Below are positions 22,155 to 30,642 of a DNA stretch of 32,104 nt, one piece after another. How positions within the stretch are numbered: the first letter of the stretch is position 1; every line of letters starts with the position of its first letter. Origin of the DNA: Bacteroidia bacterium (GTDB taxonomy: Bacteria; Bacteroidota; Bacteroidia; Bacteroidales; VadinHA17); assembly GCA_026391595.1 (NCBI GenBank), contig JAPLDY010000219.1, forward strand, positions 1 to 32,104, written 5' to 3'. The translations under genes were made by a program, and so were the position numbers. The notes beneath the pieces are model-generated. The model had not been told where the DNA came from and made no database searches. It saw only the letters and a program-made list of their open reading frames with translations.

Positions 22155-23639
22155 ATGAAAAAGAGATTTGTTTGTCTGTTTATAATCCTCCTGCTGGCTC
22201 CCGTGTCGGGCATTTCAGTCAGGTCATTTGCTCAGGAAAAGCAAACTCCGGAGCTTAAATGGGCAAAAAAAGCAGGCGCCATGAAAATCCCAAAAGGCAA
22301 AAAAGTCTATAATGTTTCAGCATATGGAGCAAAGAATGACAGCCTGACAATGAATACAAAAGCGATACAGTCAGCCATCGATGCCTGTGCATCTGCAGGA
22401 GGAGGCGTGGTTACATTTGATGCCGGTGCGTATATCACAGGTTCGCTCTTCATTAAAAAGGGCGTTACACTTCTGGTCGGGAAAAGTACAGTTATTCTTG
22501 GAAGCCAGGATATTGCAGACTACCCAGAGATTGACACCCGTATTGCTGGTGTTGAATTACGATGGCCAGCCGCACTGATAAATGTACTGGATCAGGACAA
22601 GGTCGCATTGGCAGGTGAAGGGACAATTCACGCTAGAGGAAAGCCATTCTGGGATAAGTACTGGACTATGCGCAGGGATTATGAAAAGAAAGGTCTGCGG
22701 TGGATAGTCGATTATGATTGCAAAAGACCCCGGACACTGCTGATCTCCGGTTCATCAAACGTTACGATAAAAGGTGTCACTTTTAAGCAGGCAGGATTTT
22801 GGACGGTTCAGATCCTCTACTCAAAAAATGTTACGGTAAACGGAATAACAATCCTGAATAATATTGATGGCAGTGGTCCAAGCACCGATGGAATTGATAT
22901 TGACTCATCATCGTGGATACTTGTGGAGAACTCTACTATCGACTGCAATGATGATGATTTCTGCCTGAAAGCAGGCCGCGATGCTGACGGACTAAGGGTG
23001 AACCGTCCGACAGAATATGTCGTTATCCGGAATTGTACCGCTTTGAAAGGAGCAGGACTTATTACCTGCGGGAGCGAGACATCAGGAGGGATACGTAATG
23101 TGCTGGCTTATAATCTTATCGCAAACGGAACAACAAATTGCATAAATTTCAAATCAGCAGTAACGCGTGGAGGCACTGTGGAAAACATCTATATACATGA
23201 TATCCAAATGAATAACGTCGGCACTATGCTAAGGGCTACAATGGACTGGAATCCAAGCTACAGCTACTCAGCACTGCCAAAAGAATATTCCTACGACAGC
23301 ATCCCGGCACACTGGAAGGTATTTCTTCAGACTGTGCCGCCTGAACAGGGAATACCTCACTTTAAAAACGTTCATTTGTGGAATTTCTCAGGCACTGTCA
23401 AAGGAGCGGCTGTTTCAATTGCAGGAAACAAAGAATCATTGATAGAGAACTATTTTTTAACCGATATCAATGTAGAAGCCCGGGCTCCCGGTGAGATAGC
23501 ATTTGCGAAAGGATGGAGATTCAAAAACGTCTCCGTAAAGAGCTCTGGCCCTGCTGAGTTGAAAGTCACCAACAGTTCAGATATGTCGACTCCAATTAAC
23601 GACGGCGCCGGTTTGGCTTCACCTGACTCGTCCCGCTGA
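22155..23639 (+). CDS. Secreted GH28-like glycosidase (polygalacturonase fold) with altered active-site motifs
   Basis: The 494-residue protein has a Sec signal (MKKRFVCLFIILLLAPVSGISVRSFAQ). A parallel beta-helix typical of glycoside hydrolase family 28 follows. YNVSAYGAKNDS is the usual entry block. The catalytic aspartates are visible in STDGIDIDSS and CNDDDFCLKAG. The segment GRDADGLRVNRPTEYVVIRNC is the Bacteroidota GH28 hallmark. Where polygalacturonases have GHG the protein reads KGAGLITCGSETSGG, and where they have RIK it reads NFKSA, so the conserved His and Arg are missing. It is probably a glycan hydrolase with a substrate other than plain polygalacturonate. The ATG at 22155 follows CACTTTTG (one mismatch from the -7 box). 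It is convergent with the GH3 gene. Confidence 0.87.
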   Translation: MKKRFVCLFIILLLAPVSGISVRSFAQEKQTPELKWAKKAGAMKIPKGKKVYNVSAYGAKNDSLTMNTKAIQSAIDACASAGGGVVTFDAGAYITGSLFIKKGVTLLVGKSTVILGSQDIADYPEIDTRIAGVELRWPAALINVLDQDKVALAGEGTIHARGKPFWDKYWTMRRDYEKKGLRWIVDYDCKRPRTLLISGSSNVTIKGVTFKQAGFWTVQILYSKNVTVNGITILNNIDGSGPSTDGIDIDSSSWILVENSTIDCNDDDFCLKAGRDADGLRVNRPTEYVVIRNCTALKGAGLITCGSETSGGIRNVLAYNLIANGTTNCINFKSAVTRGGTVENIYIHDIQMNNVGTMLRATMDWNPSYSYSALPKEYSYDSIPAHWKVFLQTVPPEQGIPHFKNVHLWNFSGTVKGAAVSIAGNKESLIENYFLTDINVEARAPGEIAFAKGWRFKNVSVKSSGPAELKVTNSSDMSTPINDGAGLASPDSSR

Positions 23640-23677
23640 AACATCACATTCTGTTGCCCTGTGTAAGTTTTTTGTTA

Positions 23678-26620
23678 TTATTCTACGATCGAATCATATA
23701 TTGCCTGCAGTATTTTCGGCCGGATATTCAGGGTTGAGAGAAGGTTATTATTTCTTGTCGGATAAACTCTGTTACAAAGGAAAACGAGACTTAAATCTTT
23801 TTCCGGATCGACCCAGACAAAAGTCCCTGTATATCCGGTATGGCCGAAGCTAGCGGCAGATGCACTTTTAGCAGGCCAGGCATCCCTGGCGGAAAGCTCA
23901 GCATTATTAAGCGGAGGCTTGTCAAACCCGATCCCTCTCTTATTATTGTTTTCGGGAAACTGAACCTTTGTATATCTCTCCAGAACATCTTTCGCTATGA
24001 TCTGTTCTCCAGCGTAATTCCCCATTCTCCTGTAAAGCTCCATGAGTTTCATCAGGTCGTTTCCGGTGGCAAACAGACCTGCATGACCTGATATTCCCCC
24101 CTGCATCGCTGCTCCTTCATCATGAACTGTCCCTTGCAGCTGCTGCTTGCGGAATAGAGAGTCATATTCGGTCGGTATTATGCGGCTCAGAGGATATTTC
24201 TGCATCGGATTAAAAGTGATATCATAGGCACCAATCTTATGATAGATGCTGTCATAAACAAATTGATACCATTTTTCTCCTGCAAGCTTTTCTATAATAT
24301 CAGTGGAGATTATCAAACCATTGTCGGAGTAGACATATTTCTTTTCCCCCAGAGGTGATTTTTTAATCTCTGTAAGCATTTTTTTCCTGTATTTGTCGGT
24401 GATAAACAGTCCGGGAGCTACTTCAAGAGGATATTTTTCCGAAAATTCGGAATGGTAAATTCGCTTTTTATACTGGCCGTTCTTTTTTAAAGTTTCCTTC
24501 CAGAATGGGATCCACGATATAAGTCCGGCTTGGTGAGTAAGGATATCCTTCATTTTTAAATCAGCCTTGTCAGATCCCTTGTAAAAGGGAAGGTATTCAC
24601 CCAGAGTCTTGTCCGTCGAGAACTTTCCTTCCGAGTCGAGAAGCATCAATCCTGCAAGTGTTGAAGAGATCTTGGTTACAGAAGCGAGGTCAAACAGGTC
24701 ATCTTCACTCAAAGCTGTTCTGTCATCGTAAGTCTGGTAACCATAGGTCTTGCTGAATACCACAATACCTTTCCGGGCGACCAGCACCTCACAGCCGGGA
24801 AAAGCTTTCTGCTCCAGCCCGTAATTAACTATTGAATCGATCCTGCTTTCAAGGAGTTCTGAAGACATGCCTGCATTTTCCGGAAGCCCGTACTGGACTC
24901 TAAGGTTACCGGGTGTCAGGATCCCGAAATTATATGGCCAGGTTTCATTTATTGTTACAGGCAGAGAACCGCGGGCTCCTATTCCTCCGAAAATAAGCTG
25001 TGCCGAAAGATCTTCAGTGAATTCATTTTCCTGATAGGACAGGAGGAGGGCGGCAGCTTTATCCAGAGAGTTGATCCTGGCCAGTGCATAAGGATTACCG
25101 AACCATGTTACCACACAATGGTTCATAGCCGTCAGCTGATCGATCACGCTCTTAAGTTCGGGAGTTATGCCGAAATCCTTTTCAGGGTGCTGGTTAGTTC
25201 CGTATATTCCGGCAAGTACCACATCGTAACCTGACAGCTTCTTAAGGACTTCAGAAACTGCATCCGGTTTGGTAGGATCGATGAAGAAATTATCAGCGAG
25301 TTTGTAAGAGGATATCCTTTTCTGGAAAATGGTTATCGTCTTCCTGTTTATGGCAACAGTTGCTATCCTTATCTTGTCTGTATTTCTCAACGGCAGGATG
25401 TTCTGTTCATTTGTCAGCAGGGTAAGAGCATTTGCGTATAGTTCCCTTATCAGCGCTATTATTGCCGGCGTTGTCAGATCTTTTTCAATACCCTGCACGC
25501 CCAAACTGCCACGATCATTCAATCCGGCCCAGTATTTGGCAGCGAGAACTTTCCTGCATTTTTCATCTATAAGTGCTTGTGACAGAACGCCCTTTTTTAT
25601 TTTGTCTGCGATCGACTTAATCGCCAGATCAGGGTCAATAACGTACTCCAACACATCCATGCCGGCATTCAGGGCTGCTGGTTCAGCTTCTCCTGAGGCT
25701 GAATACTTTGTAACACCACCCATATTCATTGCATCTGAAAGGATCAGACCCTTGAAATTCAGTTCATTTCTTAATAGTCCGGTAAGTACTTTCTGAGAAA
25801 GGGTAGCAGGAAAATTACGGACAGAATCGATGGCCAGCACATTAAGATGGCCCGGCATCACGCCTGCTACTCCAGCATCGATCAGATTCCTGAAAGGAAC
25901 CAGTTCTACCGAATCAAGCCTGGCCTTTGAGTGAGTCAGGACGGGAAGATCAAAATGAGAGTCGACTTCAGTATCGCCATGGCCCGGGAAATGCTTTGCT
26001 ACCGCCATTATGCCGTTATCCTGCATTCCCTTCATGTACATCATAGATTTCCTGAGTACATTATCCTTGTTTTCTCCGAATGACCTGGTATTTATTACCG
26101 GATTAAGAGGATTAATATTAATGTCTGCAACTGGTGCCAGGTTGATATCGACACCAGCACGCCTGAATTGACCTGCCACAGCTTTTCCCATCCGGTAGAT
26201 CAGTGAATCATCCCTGATAGCCCCAAGTGTAAGCTGGTAAGGGAATCTCTCAACATTTTCCAGCCTCATGCCTATACCATATTCTCCGTCAATCGCAATA
26301 ATTACCGGCACTTTGGATATATGGCGGTAATAGTTGATCAGTTCAGTCTGCCTTTCTGCCTTGCCCTCGAAAAAAATGATTCCTCCCACGCCATTCTGAG
26401 TCACCTGTCTGTTCAGCCAGGCTTCATGTTCAATATCGCCGGTTGCAAAACCTGCAACCCAGATTAGCTGTGCGATCTTTTCCTGTGGAGAAAGTGATTT
26501 AAACACTGAATCGACCCATGGATGATCAATATATTTATAGAAAGGAGGATCTGATCTTTGTGCAACAATCATCAATGGGATAAGCAATAATATAACAAGT
26601 ATGAATCTTTTTGACCGCAT
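23678..26620 (-). CDS. GH3 beta-N-acetylglucosaminidase (NagZ-like) fused to a beta-lactamase-family serine hydrolase
   Basis: This is a 980-residue secreted fusion. A Sec signal (to about residue 20) is followed by a GH3 domain with the NagZ signature KHFPGHGDTEVDSH (209-222; His214 and Asp216 correspond to the acid/base dyad), VMPGHLN and the nucleophile Asp in GLILSDAMNM (about D296). A GH3 C-terminal alpha/beta domain spans about 400-580. Residues about 590-980 are a class C beta-lactamase/PBP-like domain with SVTK (647-650), YSD (764-766) and HTG (927-929). NagZ removes GlcNAc from muropeptides. B. subtilis AmiE, which then frees MurNAc from peptide, is also of the beta-lactamase superfamily, so the fusion could do both. 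This activity is inference. Last gene of the operon, 7 nt after GH18. Confidence 0.92.
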   Translation of the reverse strand: MRSKRFILVILLLIPLMIVAQRSDPPFYKYIDHPWVDSVFKSLSPQEKIAQLIWVAGFATGDIEHEAWLNRQVTQNGVGGIIFFEGKAERQTELINYYRHISKVPVIIAIDGEYGIGMRLENVERFPYQLTLGAIRDDSLIYRMGKAVAGQFRRAGVDINLAPVADININPLNPVINTRSFGENKDNVLRKSMMYMKGMQDNGIMAVAKHFPGHGDTEVDSHFDLPVLTHSKARLDSVELVPFRNLIDAGVAGVMPGHLNVLAIDSVRNFPATLSQKVLTGLLRNELNFKGLILSDAMNMGGVTKYSASGEAEPAALNAGMDVLEYVIDPDLAIKSIADKIKKGVLSQALIDEKCRKVLAAKYWAGLNDRGSLGVQGIEKDLTTPAIIALIRELYANALTLLTNEQNILPLRNTDKIRIATVAINRKTITIFQKRISSYKLADNFFIDPTKPDAVSEVLKKLSGYDVVLAGIYGTNQHPEKDFGITPELKSVIDQLTAMNHCVVTWFGNPYALARINSLDKAAALLLSYQENEFTEDLSAQLIFGGIGARGSLPVTINETWPYNFGILTPGNLRVQYGLPENAGMSSELLESRIDSIVNYGLEQKAFPGCEVLVARKGIVVFSKTYGYQTYDDRTALSEDDLFDLASVTKISSTLAGLMLLDSEGKFSTDKTLGEYLPFYKGSDKADLKMKDILTHQAGLISWIPFWKETLKKNGQYKKRIYHSEFSEKYPLEVAPGLFITDKYRKKMLTEIKKSPLGEKKYVYSDNGLIISTDIIEKLAGEKWYQFVYDSIYHKIGAYDITFNPMQKYPLSRIIPTEYDSLFRKQQLQGTVHDEGAAMQGGISGHAGLFATGNDLMKLMELYRRMGNYAGEQIIAKDVLERYTKVQFPENNNKRGIGFDKPPLNNAELSARDAWPAKSASAASFGHTGYTGTFVWVDPEKDLSLVFLCNRVYPTRNNNLLSTLNIRPKILQAIYDSIVE

Positions 26621-26627
26621 TTAAGAG

Positions 26628-28085
26628 CTATTTAGTTATTACTATTTTTCTTGAGCTTATTTTGTTCTTTGTTCTCAGGGTACAAAAGTAAACGCCGTCA
26701 TTTAATACGGCTGGATTGAAATCTTCAGTATAGACACCAGGTTCCCTCTCTTCATCAGCCAGGACGATCCTTTCCCTGCCATTTGTATCATATATTTTCA
26801 GGGAGATCGTTTCTTTTTCCAGGAGCGAGAATTTAATCGTTGATGTTCCGTAAACAGGAACAGGATTGGGTGAGATGCTTATAATTATTGTATTTTCAGC
26901 CACTTCTTCTTCTTTTTCAGAAAAAATATCTGTAATCGTGCTCCATACCTCATCATATGCTCCTTCATAACTCAGGGCCCAGATCCCGACTCCTGCCAGG
27001 CCTTCCGAAGCGGCATATTCATATTTCATCCTGAGACTCCTGTCATCATCAAACCAGAGCTGTCGCCATGTCGTTGATGACATATAGCTTACCCATGCTG
27101 ATTGTGTCAATTCGTCAAAAGTCTCAGAATATTGATTCGCATAATCCTGAGCGGAAGTATAGATTCTTGCGGTGGCTTTTCCGGTTGCGGAGGATTTCCT
27201 TGCTGTACTGGTCACAGGCCAGTCATATCCGTACCATGGAACTCCGAGCAGCAGTTTATTATTTGGTACACCTGCATTGAGATATGTATTTATTGTCCTG
27301 CTTATATTATAGTTTTCACCGGCAAGAGGCGCAACAGGTCCTGCTGTTGTTGATCCGCTCCAGTAGTAATCATATCCCATCACAATAAGGTAATCACATA
27401 TCTCCGAAAGGTTTTTCAGATCCCACGAACCTGACCAATCTACAGCAGGTGTCGCCATGGAAATTTCAGCATTTGGAAGCTCAGCCTTTATCATGTTAAC
27501 AGCCATCTGCATGAAGTTCACAAGGTTACTTCTCTGAGATAAGCTGACAGATTCCAGGTCGAAGTTGACTCCGTCAGCATTGCGTGATTTAAGCAAAGGA
27601 ATCAGTGTATTTACCAGATTCATCTGCTTGATAGGATCTGACAACAGCTCAGTGTTTTTTGCGGTTCCGAAATTGGTTACCGTAAGAAGGACTTTCGTGC
27701 CATTCTGGTGAGCGTAATCTATAATAGGTGTCGTGTTCCATCCCCGGATCGTAGTATAGCCTCCCGTAGCAGTATCAACCTCATAGCTGAAAAATGCAAT
27801 ATGTGAGAGGGCATTATAATCATAGTTGAGGTATGCTGTGGATGCTGCCCAGTATGGGTGCCAGCCCAGGATTTTTGCGGTAAGATTTTTTTCAGGAGCC
27901 ATGTCAAGTTCTGCAGGAAACGCTTTTCCTTTTTCGTCTGACGGCTGATCTTTAGGAAATATAGCGGAATAATATTCACTCTCTTCCTGATGAATTCCCA
28001 TTCTCAGTGTATCTGTCTCCTGTGACAAAAGATTACCTGAAATTAAGCTGAGAAGGAGTAGTACCAGAGTTCTGGTGCGGATCAT
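26628..28085 (-). CDS. Secreted GH18 hydrolase (YaaH/SleL-like) with type IX secretion tail
   Basis: The 485-residue protein has a Sec signal (MIRTRTLVLLLLSLISGNLLSQ) and a GH18 barrel. The catalytic motif is DGVNFDLE (171-178, acid E178), a DxxNxDxE variant found in the YaaH/SleL branch that attacks peptidoglycan as well as in some chitinases. Other GH18 marks are ILGWHPYW, YLIVMGYDYYW and GVGIWALSYEG. The last about 80 residues (SISPNPVPVYGTSTIKFSLL ... SRKIVITK) are a Por-type C-terminal sorting domain, so the enzyme should cross the outer membrane by T9SS. Start ATG overlaps the gntR stop in ATGA. Clustering with MurQ and NagZ-like genes favours peptidoglycan over chitin as substrate. Confidence 0.92.
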   Translation of the reverse strand: MIRTRTLVLLLLSLISGNLLSQETDTLRMGIHQEESEYYSAIFPKDQPSDEKGKAFPAELDMAPEKNLTAKILGWHPYWAASTAYLNYDYNALSHIAFFSYEVDTATGGYTTIRGWNTTPIIDYAHQNGTKVLLTVTNFGTAKNTELLSDPIKQMNLVNTLIPLLKSRNADGVNFDLESVSLSQRSNLVNFMQMAVNMIKAELPNAEISMATPAVDWSGSWDLKNLSEICDYLIVMGYDYYWSGSTTAGPVAPLAGENYNISRTINTYLNAGVPNNKLLLGVPWYGYDWPVTSTARKSSATGKATARIYTSAQDYANQYSETFDELTQSAWVSYMSSTTWRQLWFDDDRSLRMKYEYAASEGLAGVGIWALSYEGAYDEVWSTITDIFSEKEEEVAENTIIISISPNPVPVYGTSTIKFSLLEKETISLKIYDTNGRERIVLADEEREPGVYTEDFNPAVLNDGVYFCTLRTKNKISSRKIVITK

Positions 28086-28807
28086 AAGTAGGCTTTGTAG
28101 TACTTCTTGTAAATTTCCATATTGCGTTCAAGCAGAACCACAGAAACATCATAGGCCTTCTGGCTGTCTTTGGATTTTAATGCGTTCAGCAGTTCCTTCT
28201 GATATTTCATAGTATACTCTTTTTCCCCTTCAATATTTCCATAAATGAGGTTTCTCATCCTTGGGAGGAGGGAGTATATGGGTTCAAGGCTTATTAACAC
28301 GATTGGATTATGAGTTGCTTTGGCCAGGTTCATATGAAACCTGTTTATAATGTCGACTTCAAGCTGGGTATTGTCAGGATTGCTTCTTTCCAGCTCGGCA
28401 AGATTCTTCTGGAGTGTTTTTATATCATTTTCGGTCCTGTTCCTGGCGGCAAGCCTTGCCACTTCAGGTTCGAAAAGACGTCTGACCTCTATGATCTGAA
28501 GAATAAGGTCTGAATTGAATCTCAGATCGTAAAACAGGTGAAGGGAGTTAATAGCATCTTCGATTTTGAGTTCCGTGACGTAGATCCCGCTTCCCTTTCT
28601 TATATCAATGAGTCCCCGGGCGCTTAGCCTCCTGAGAGCCTCCCTGAGGGCAGTACGGCTTACTGCAAACTGTGCGCAAAGCTCTTTCTCTGATGGTAGC
28701 TTGGTTCCCGGAATGAGCTTTTTCTGTCTGATCGCCTCTTCAATCTTACGTTCAATTTTCTGACTCAGTGTAAGTCCGGTCCCTATTTTGGTGAAGATAT
28801 CTTCCAT
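28082..28807 (-). CDS. FadR-subfamily GntR transcriptional regulator
   Basis: This is a 241-residue regulator. The N-terminal winged helix-turn-helix is clear (GTKLPSEKELCAQFAVSRTALREALRRL, then GLIDIRKGSGIYV). The all-helical FCD ligand domain follows (about 95-240) with FEPEVARLAARN and the D...H...H segment VDIINRFHMNLAKATHNP. The usual later metal-site histidines seem to be replaced (SLLPRMRNLIY; MKYQKELLNALKSKD), so ligand binding may differ from metal-dependent members. Known MurNAc loci use RpiR-type MurR, so this would be a different control solution. It sits between murQ (55-nt gap) and GH18 (4-nt overlap). A GTnnnAC palindrome lies in the gap before its ATG. Confidence 0.92.
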   Translation of the reverse strand: MEDIFTKIGTGLTLSQKIERKIEEAIRQKKLIPGTKLPSEKELCAQFAVSRTALREALRRLSARGLIDIRKGSGIYVTELKIEDAINSLHLFYDLRFNSDLILQIIEVRRLFEPEVARLAARNRTENDIKTLQKNLAELERSNPDNTQLEVDIINRFHMNLAKATHNPIVLISLEPIYSLLPRMRNLIYGNIEGEKEYTMKYQKELLNALKSKDSQKAYDVSVVLLERNMEIYKKYYKAYL

Positions 28808-28847
28808 AATGTCTAAATCGTTAAATCATAATTTCTTACACTGAATA

Positions 28848-28858
28848 AAGTGACACCA
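28848..28858 (-). promoter_or_regulatory. Candidate GntR operator upstream of gntR
   Basis: Minus-strand TGGTGTCACTT fits the FadR-family pattern TnGTnnnACnA except at the last base. It lies about 41 nt before the gntR ATG. An imperfect CACT-TTATTC-AGTG palindrome overlaps it. Confidence 0.4.
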
Positions 28859-28862
28859 ACTG

Positions 28863-29717
28863 TCACTGATAGTTCTCCTTATAAGATTCCAGGGCTTTCT
28901 TTACCGAACCATGCTGCATGAGGAGTATTCTTGCAGCTTCCCTTTGGATATTCAGCTCTTCAACTATCATTCGCGTTCCCCTTTCAATTAGCTTCCTGTT
29001 CGTCAGCTGCATGTTGACCATTTTATTGCCCTTTACCCTGCCAAGTTTGATCATGACCGTGGTGGTGATCATATTGAGAACCATTTTTTGCGCAGTCCCG
29101 GCTTTGAGCCTTGTACTGCCGGTGACAAACTCCGGACCCACAACCACCACTATGGGAATTTCAGTCGCTTCCACCAGCAGGCTTTCCGGATTACATGTTA
29201 TACAACCTGTCAGAATTCCATTTTCCCTTGCTTTTTTTATCCCTCCAATGACATACGGAGTTGTTCCGGAGGCAGCGATACCTATGACCGTATCTTTAGT
29301 GTTGATATTAAAGATCTCGAGTTCCTTCCATGCTTTATTGAGATCATCCTCAGCAGATTCGACAGCTCTCCTGAGAGCTACTTCTCCTCCGGCTATCAGT
29401 CCTATGACCATCGTACCAGGGACCCCGAATGTAGGAGGTATCTCAGAAGCATCGAGGACACCAAGCCTCCCGCTTGTACCTGCACCAAGGTAAAAAATAC
29501 GTCCTCCCTTTTTCATCCTTGTGATGATCTTGCTGACAAGCTTCTCAATCTGCGGAATAGCCTTCCTGACTGCCAGATGGACTTTTGAATCTTCCTGATT
29601 GATATTGGAAAGCAATTGTTGTACCGTCATCTTGTCGAGGTTCTCAAAGTTCGAAGAAGATTCCGTAATGCTCAGTTTCTCGAACGTATTAACAGGTTTG
29701 GACATGTTTTTATTCAT
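28863..29717 (-). CDS. murQ: N-acetylmuramic acid 6-phosphate etherase
   Basis: MurQ cleaves the D-lactyl ether of MurNAc-6-phosphate, giving GlcNAc-6-phosphate and lactate, in the cytoplasm. The 284-residue product is a SIS-domain protein of standard length. It shows SSNFENLDKMTVQQLLSNINQED, the sugar-phosphate loop FYLGAGTSGRLGVLDASEIPPTFG, the catalytic-glutamate region VESAEDD, GIAASGTTPYVIGGI and the strongly conserved STRLKAGTAQKMVLNM and GNKMVNMQLTN. ATG 29717 overlaps the kinase gene by 8 nt; a second ATG at 29705 would leave a 4-nt gap instead. Its substrate would come from the upstream kinase. Confidence 0.97.
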   Translation of the reverse strand: MNKNMSKPVNTFEKLSITESSSNFENLDKMTVQQLLSNINQEDSKVHLAVRKAIPQIEKLVSKIITRMKKGGRIFYLGAGTSGRLGVLDASEIPPTFGVPGTMVIGLIAGGEVALRRAVESAEDDLNKAWKELEIFNINTKDTVIGIAASGTTPYVIGGIKKARENGILTGCITCNPESLLVEATEIPIVVVVGPEFVTGSTRLKAGTAQKMVLNMITTTVMIKLGRVKGNKMVNMQLTNRKLIERGTRMIVEELNIQREAARILLMQHGSVKKALESYKENYQ

Positions 29718-30558
29718 TAGAACCGCTTAAATGATATCTTACAAGATCTTCAGCCGGCGAAAGTGTTATTTTACCAGTCTTGAGACCATTATTTGAAAGG
29801 CACCTTTCAAGAAATGGTCTGAAATAATAAGCAATGCTGCCTGTGAAATTGACAGCATGATCTTTTGATTCAGGGTACTGAAGTACGTTCCTCATTATGA
29901 ATTCATCAAAACTTGAAGTTATAATCTCCTGCAATTCAGGAATTTGACTATTATCTGAAAGAAAAATAGCAAACTGACCCAGGAACCTGTTAGGAAAGGG
30001 TTTCATGTATACGCTGTCGAGGATATCTGCACTACTCATAGCATAGGTACTGAAGAACGCTTTAATGACATTCTCCGGTACCTGTTTCTTTAGTACGGCA
30101 GAGAGCAGTTTTTTACCAAGAACTGCCCCTCCTCCTTCATCACCAAGGATATAGCCAAGCGGGGAAACATTGGAAACTACTTCACGCCCATTGTAATAAC
30201 ATGAATTTGAACCTGTCCCCATGATACAGGCTATACCAGGTTTATTCTGGCATAGTGCACGGGCTGCACCAAGGAGATCGCTGCCAATGAAGACCTCACT
30301 TTCGGGAAAAAGCATCTTGAGCGCACTCTTTACCCTGCTGTTCTTTGCTTCGCTGTTACAACCAGTGCCATAGAACCAGATCTTAAAAGGATTTTCCCCG
30401 GAAAAGGGTTTAAGCTCCTTTTTGATAAGCTGATATATCTCATCCACTGATAGGAAATAGGGATTTATCCCGGCTGAGAAGATTGAAGCCCCGGATTTGC
30501 CGTTTTCAATCGCTCTCCATTCCGTTTTTGTTGAACCTCCGTCGGCTATCAGGATCAT
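29710..30558 (-). CDS. BadF/BadG-type amino sugar kinase (MurNAc/GlcNAc kinase, MurK-like)
   Basis: The 282-residue cytoplasmic kinase has the actin-like ATPase fold. The phosphate-1 loop is ADGGSTKTEWRAI, the phosphate-2 segment is ACIMGTGSNSCYYNG and the adenosine-side block is PLGYILGDEGGGAVLG. The family includes N-acetylglucosamine kinase and Clostridium acetobutylicum MurK, which phosphorylates MurNAc and GlcNAc. In species without a MurNAc phosphotransferase import system, such a kinase makes the MurQ substrate. Overlap with murQ (8 nt) strongly supports this role here. First gene of the operon; the -7 box and a palindrome lie within 30 nt of the ATG. Confidence 0.9.
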   Translation of the reverse strand: MILIADGGSTKTEWRAIENGKSGASIFSAGINPYFLSVDEIYQLIKKELKPFSGENPFKIWFYGTGCNSEAKNSRVKSALKMLFPESEVFIGSDLLGAARALCQNKPGIACIMGTGSNSCYYNGREVVSNVSPLGYILGDEGGGAVLGKKLLSAVLKKQVPENVIKAFFSTYAMSSADILDSVYMKPFPNRFLGQFAIFLSDNSQIPELQEIITSSFDEFIMRNVLQYPESKDHAVNFTGSIAYYFRPFLERCLSNNGLKTGKITLSPAEDLVRYHLSGSNE

Positions 30559-30570
30559 GTTTCTTGTAAG

Positions 30571-30581
30571 ATGTATGACAA
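30571..30581 (-). promoter_or_regulatory. Candidate GntR operator overlapping the operon promoter
   Basis: Plus-strand ATGTATGACAA contains the palindromic core TGTATGACA, a GTnnnAC site with one mismatch from TnGTnnnACnA. It overlaps the -7 box at 30579-30586 and the expected transcription start. A bound repressor here would block initiation. Confidence 0.45.
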
Positions 30582-30586
30582 ATTTA
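30579..30586 (-). promoter_or_regulatory. -7 promoter box of the kinase-murQ-gntR-GH18-GH3 operon
   Basis: Minus-strand TAAATTTG is an exact TAnnTTTG match 20 nt before the kinase ATG, implying a leader of about 15 nt. No clear -33 TTTG is seen. Confidence 0.6.
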
Positions 30587-30642
30587 AAAAACTTTCTATT
30601 TTTGAACTAATATTCTTATATTTCTCTAAAATATTTTTTCTG

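Noticed and set aside
25329-25796. 155-residue plus-strand ORF inside the GH3 fusion gene
   Set aside because: It is antisense to well-conserved GH3 sequence and has no recognisable motif.
28918-29493. 191-residue plus-strand ORF antisense to murQ
   Set aside because: It is fully contained in murQ, has low-complexity Ser/Pro/Val content and no domain pattern; a shadow of the strong minus-strand coding signal.
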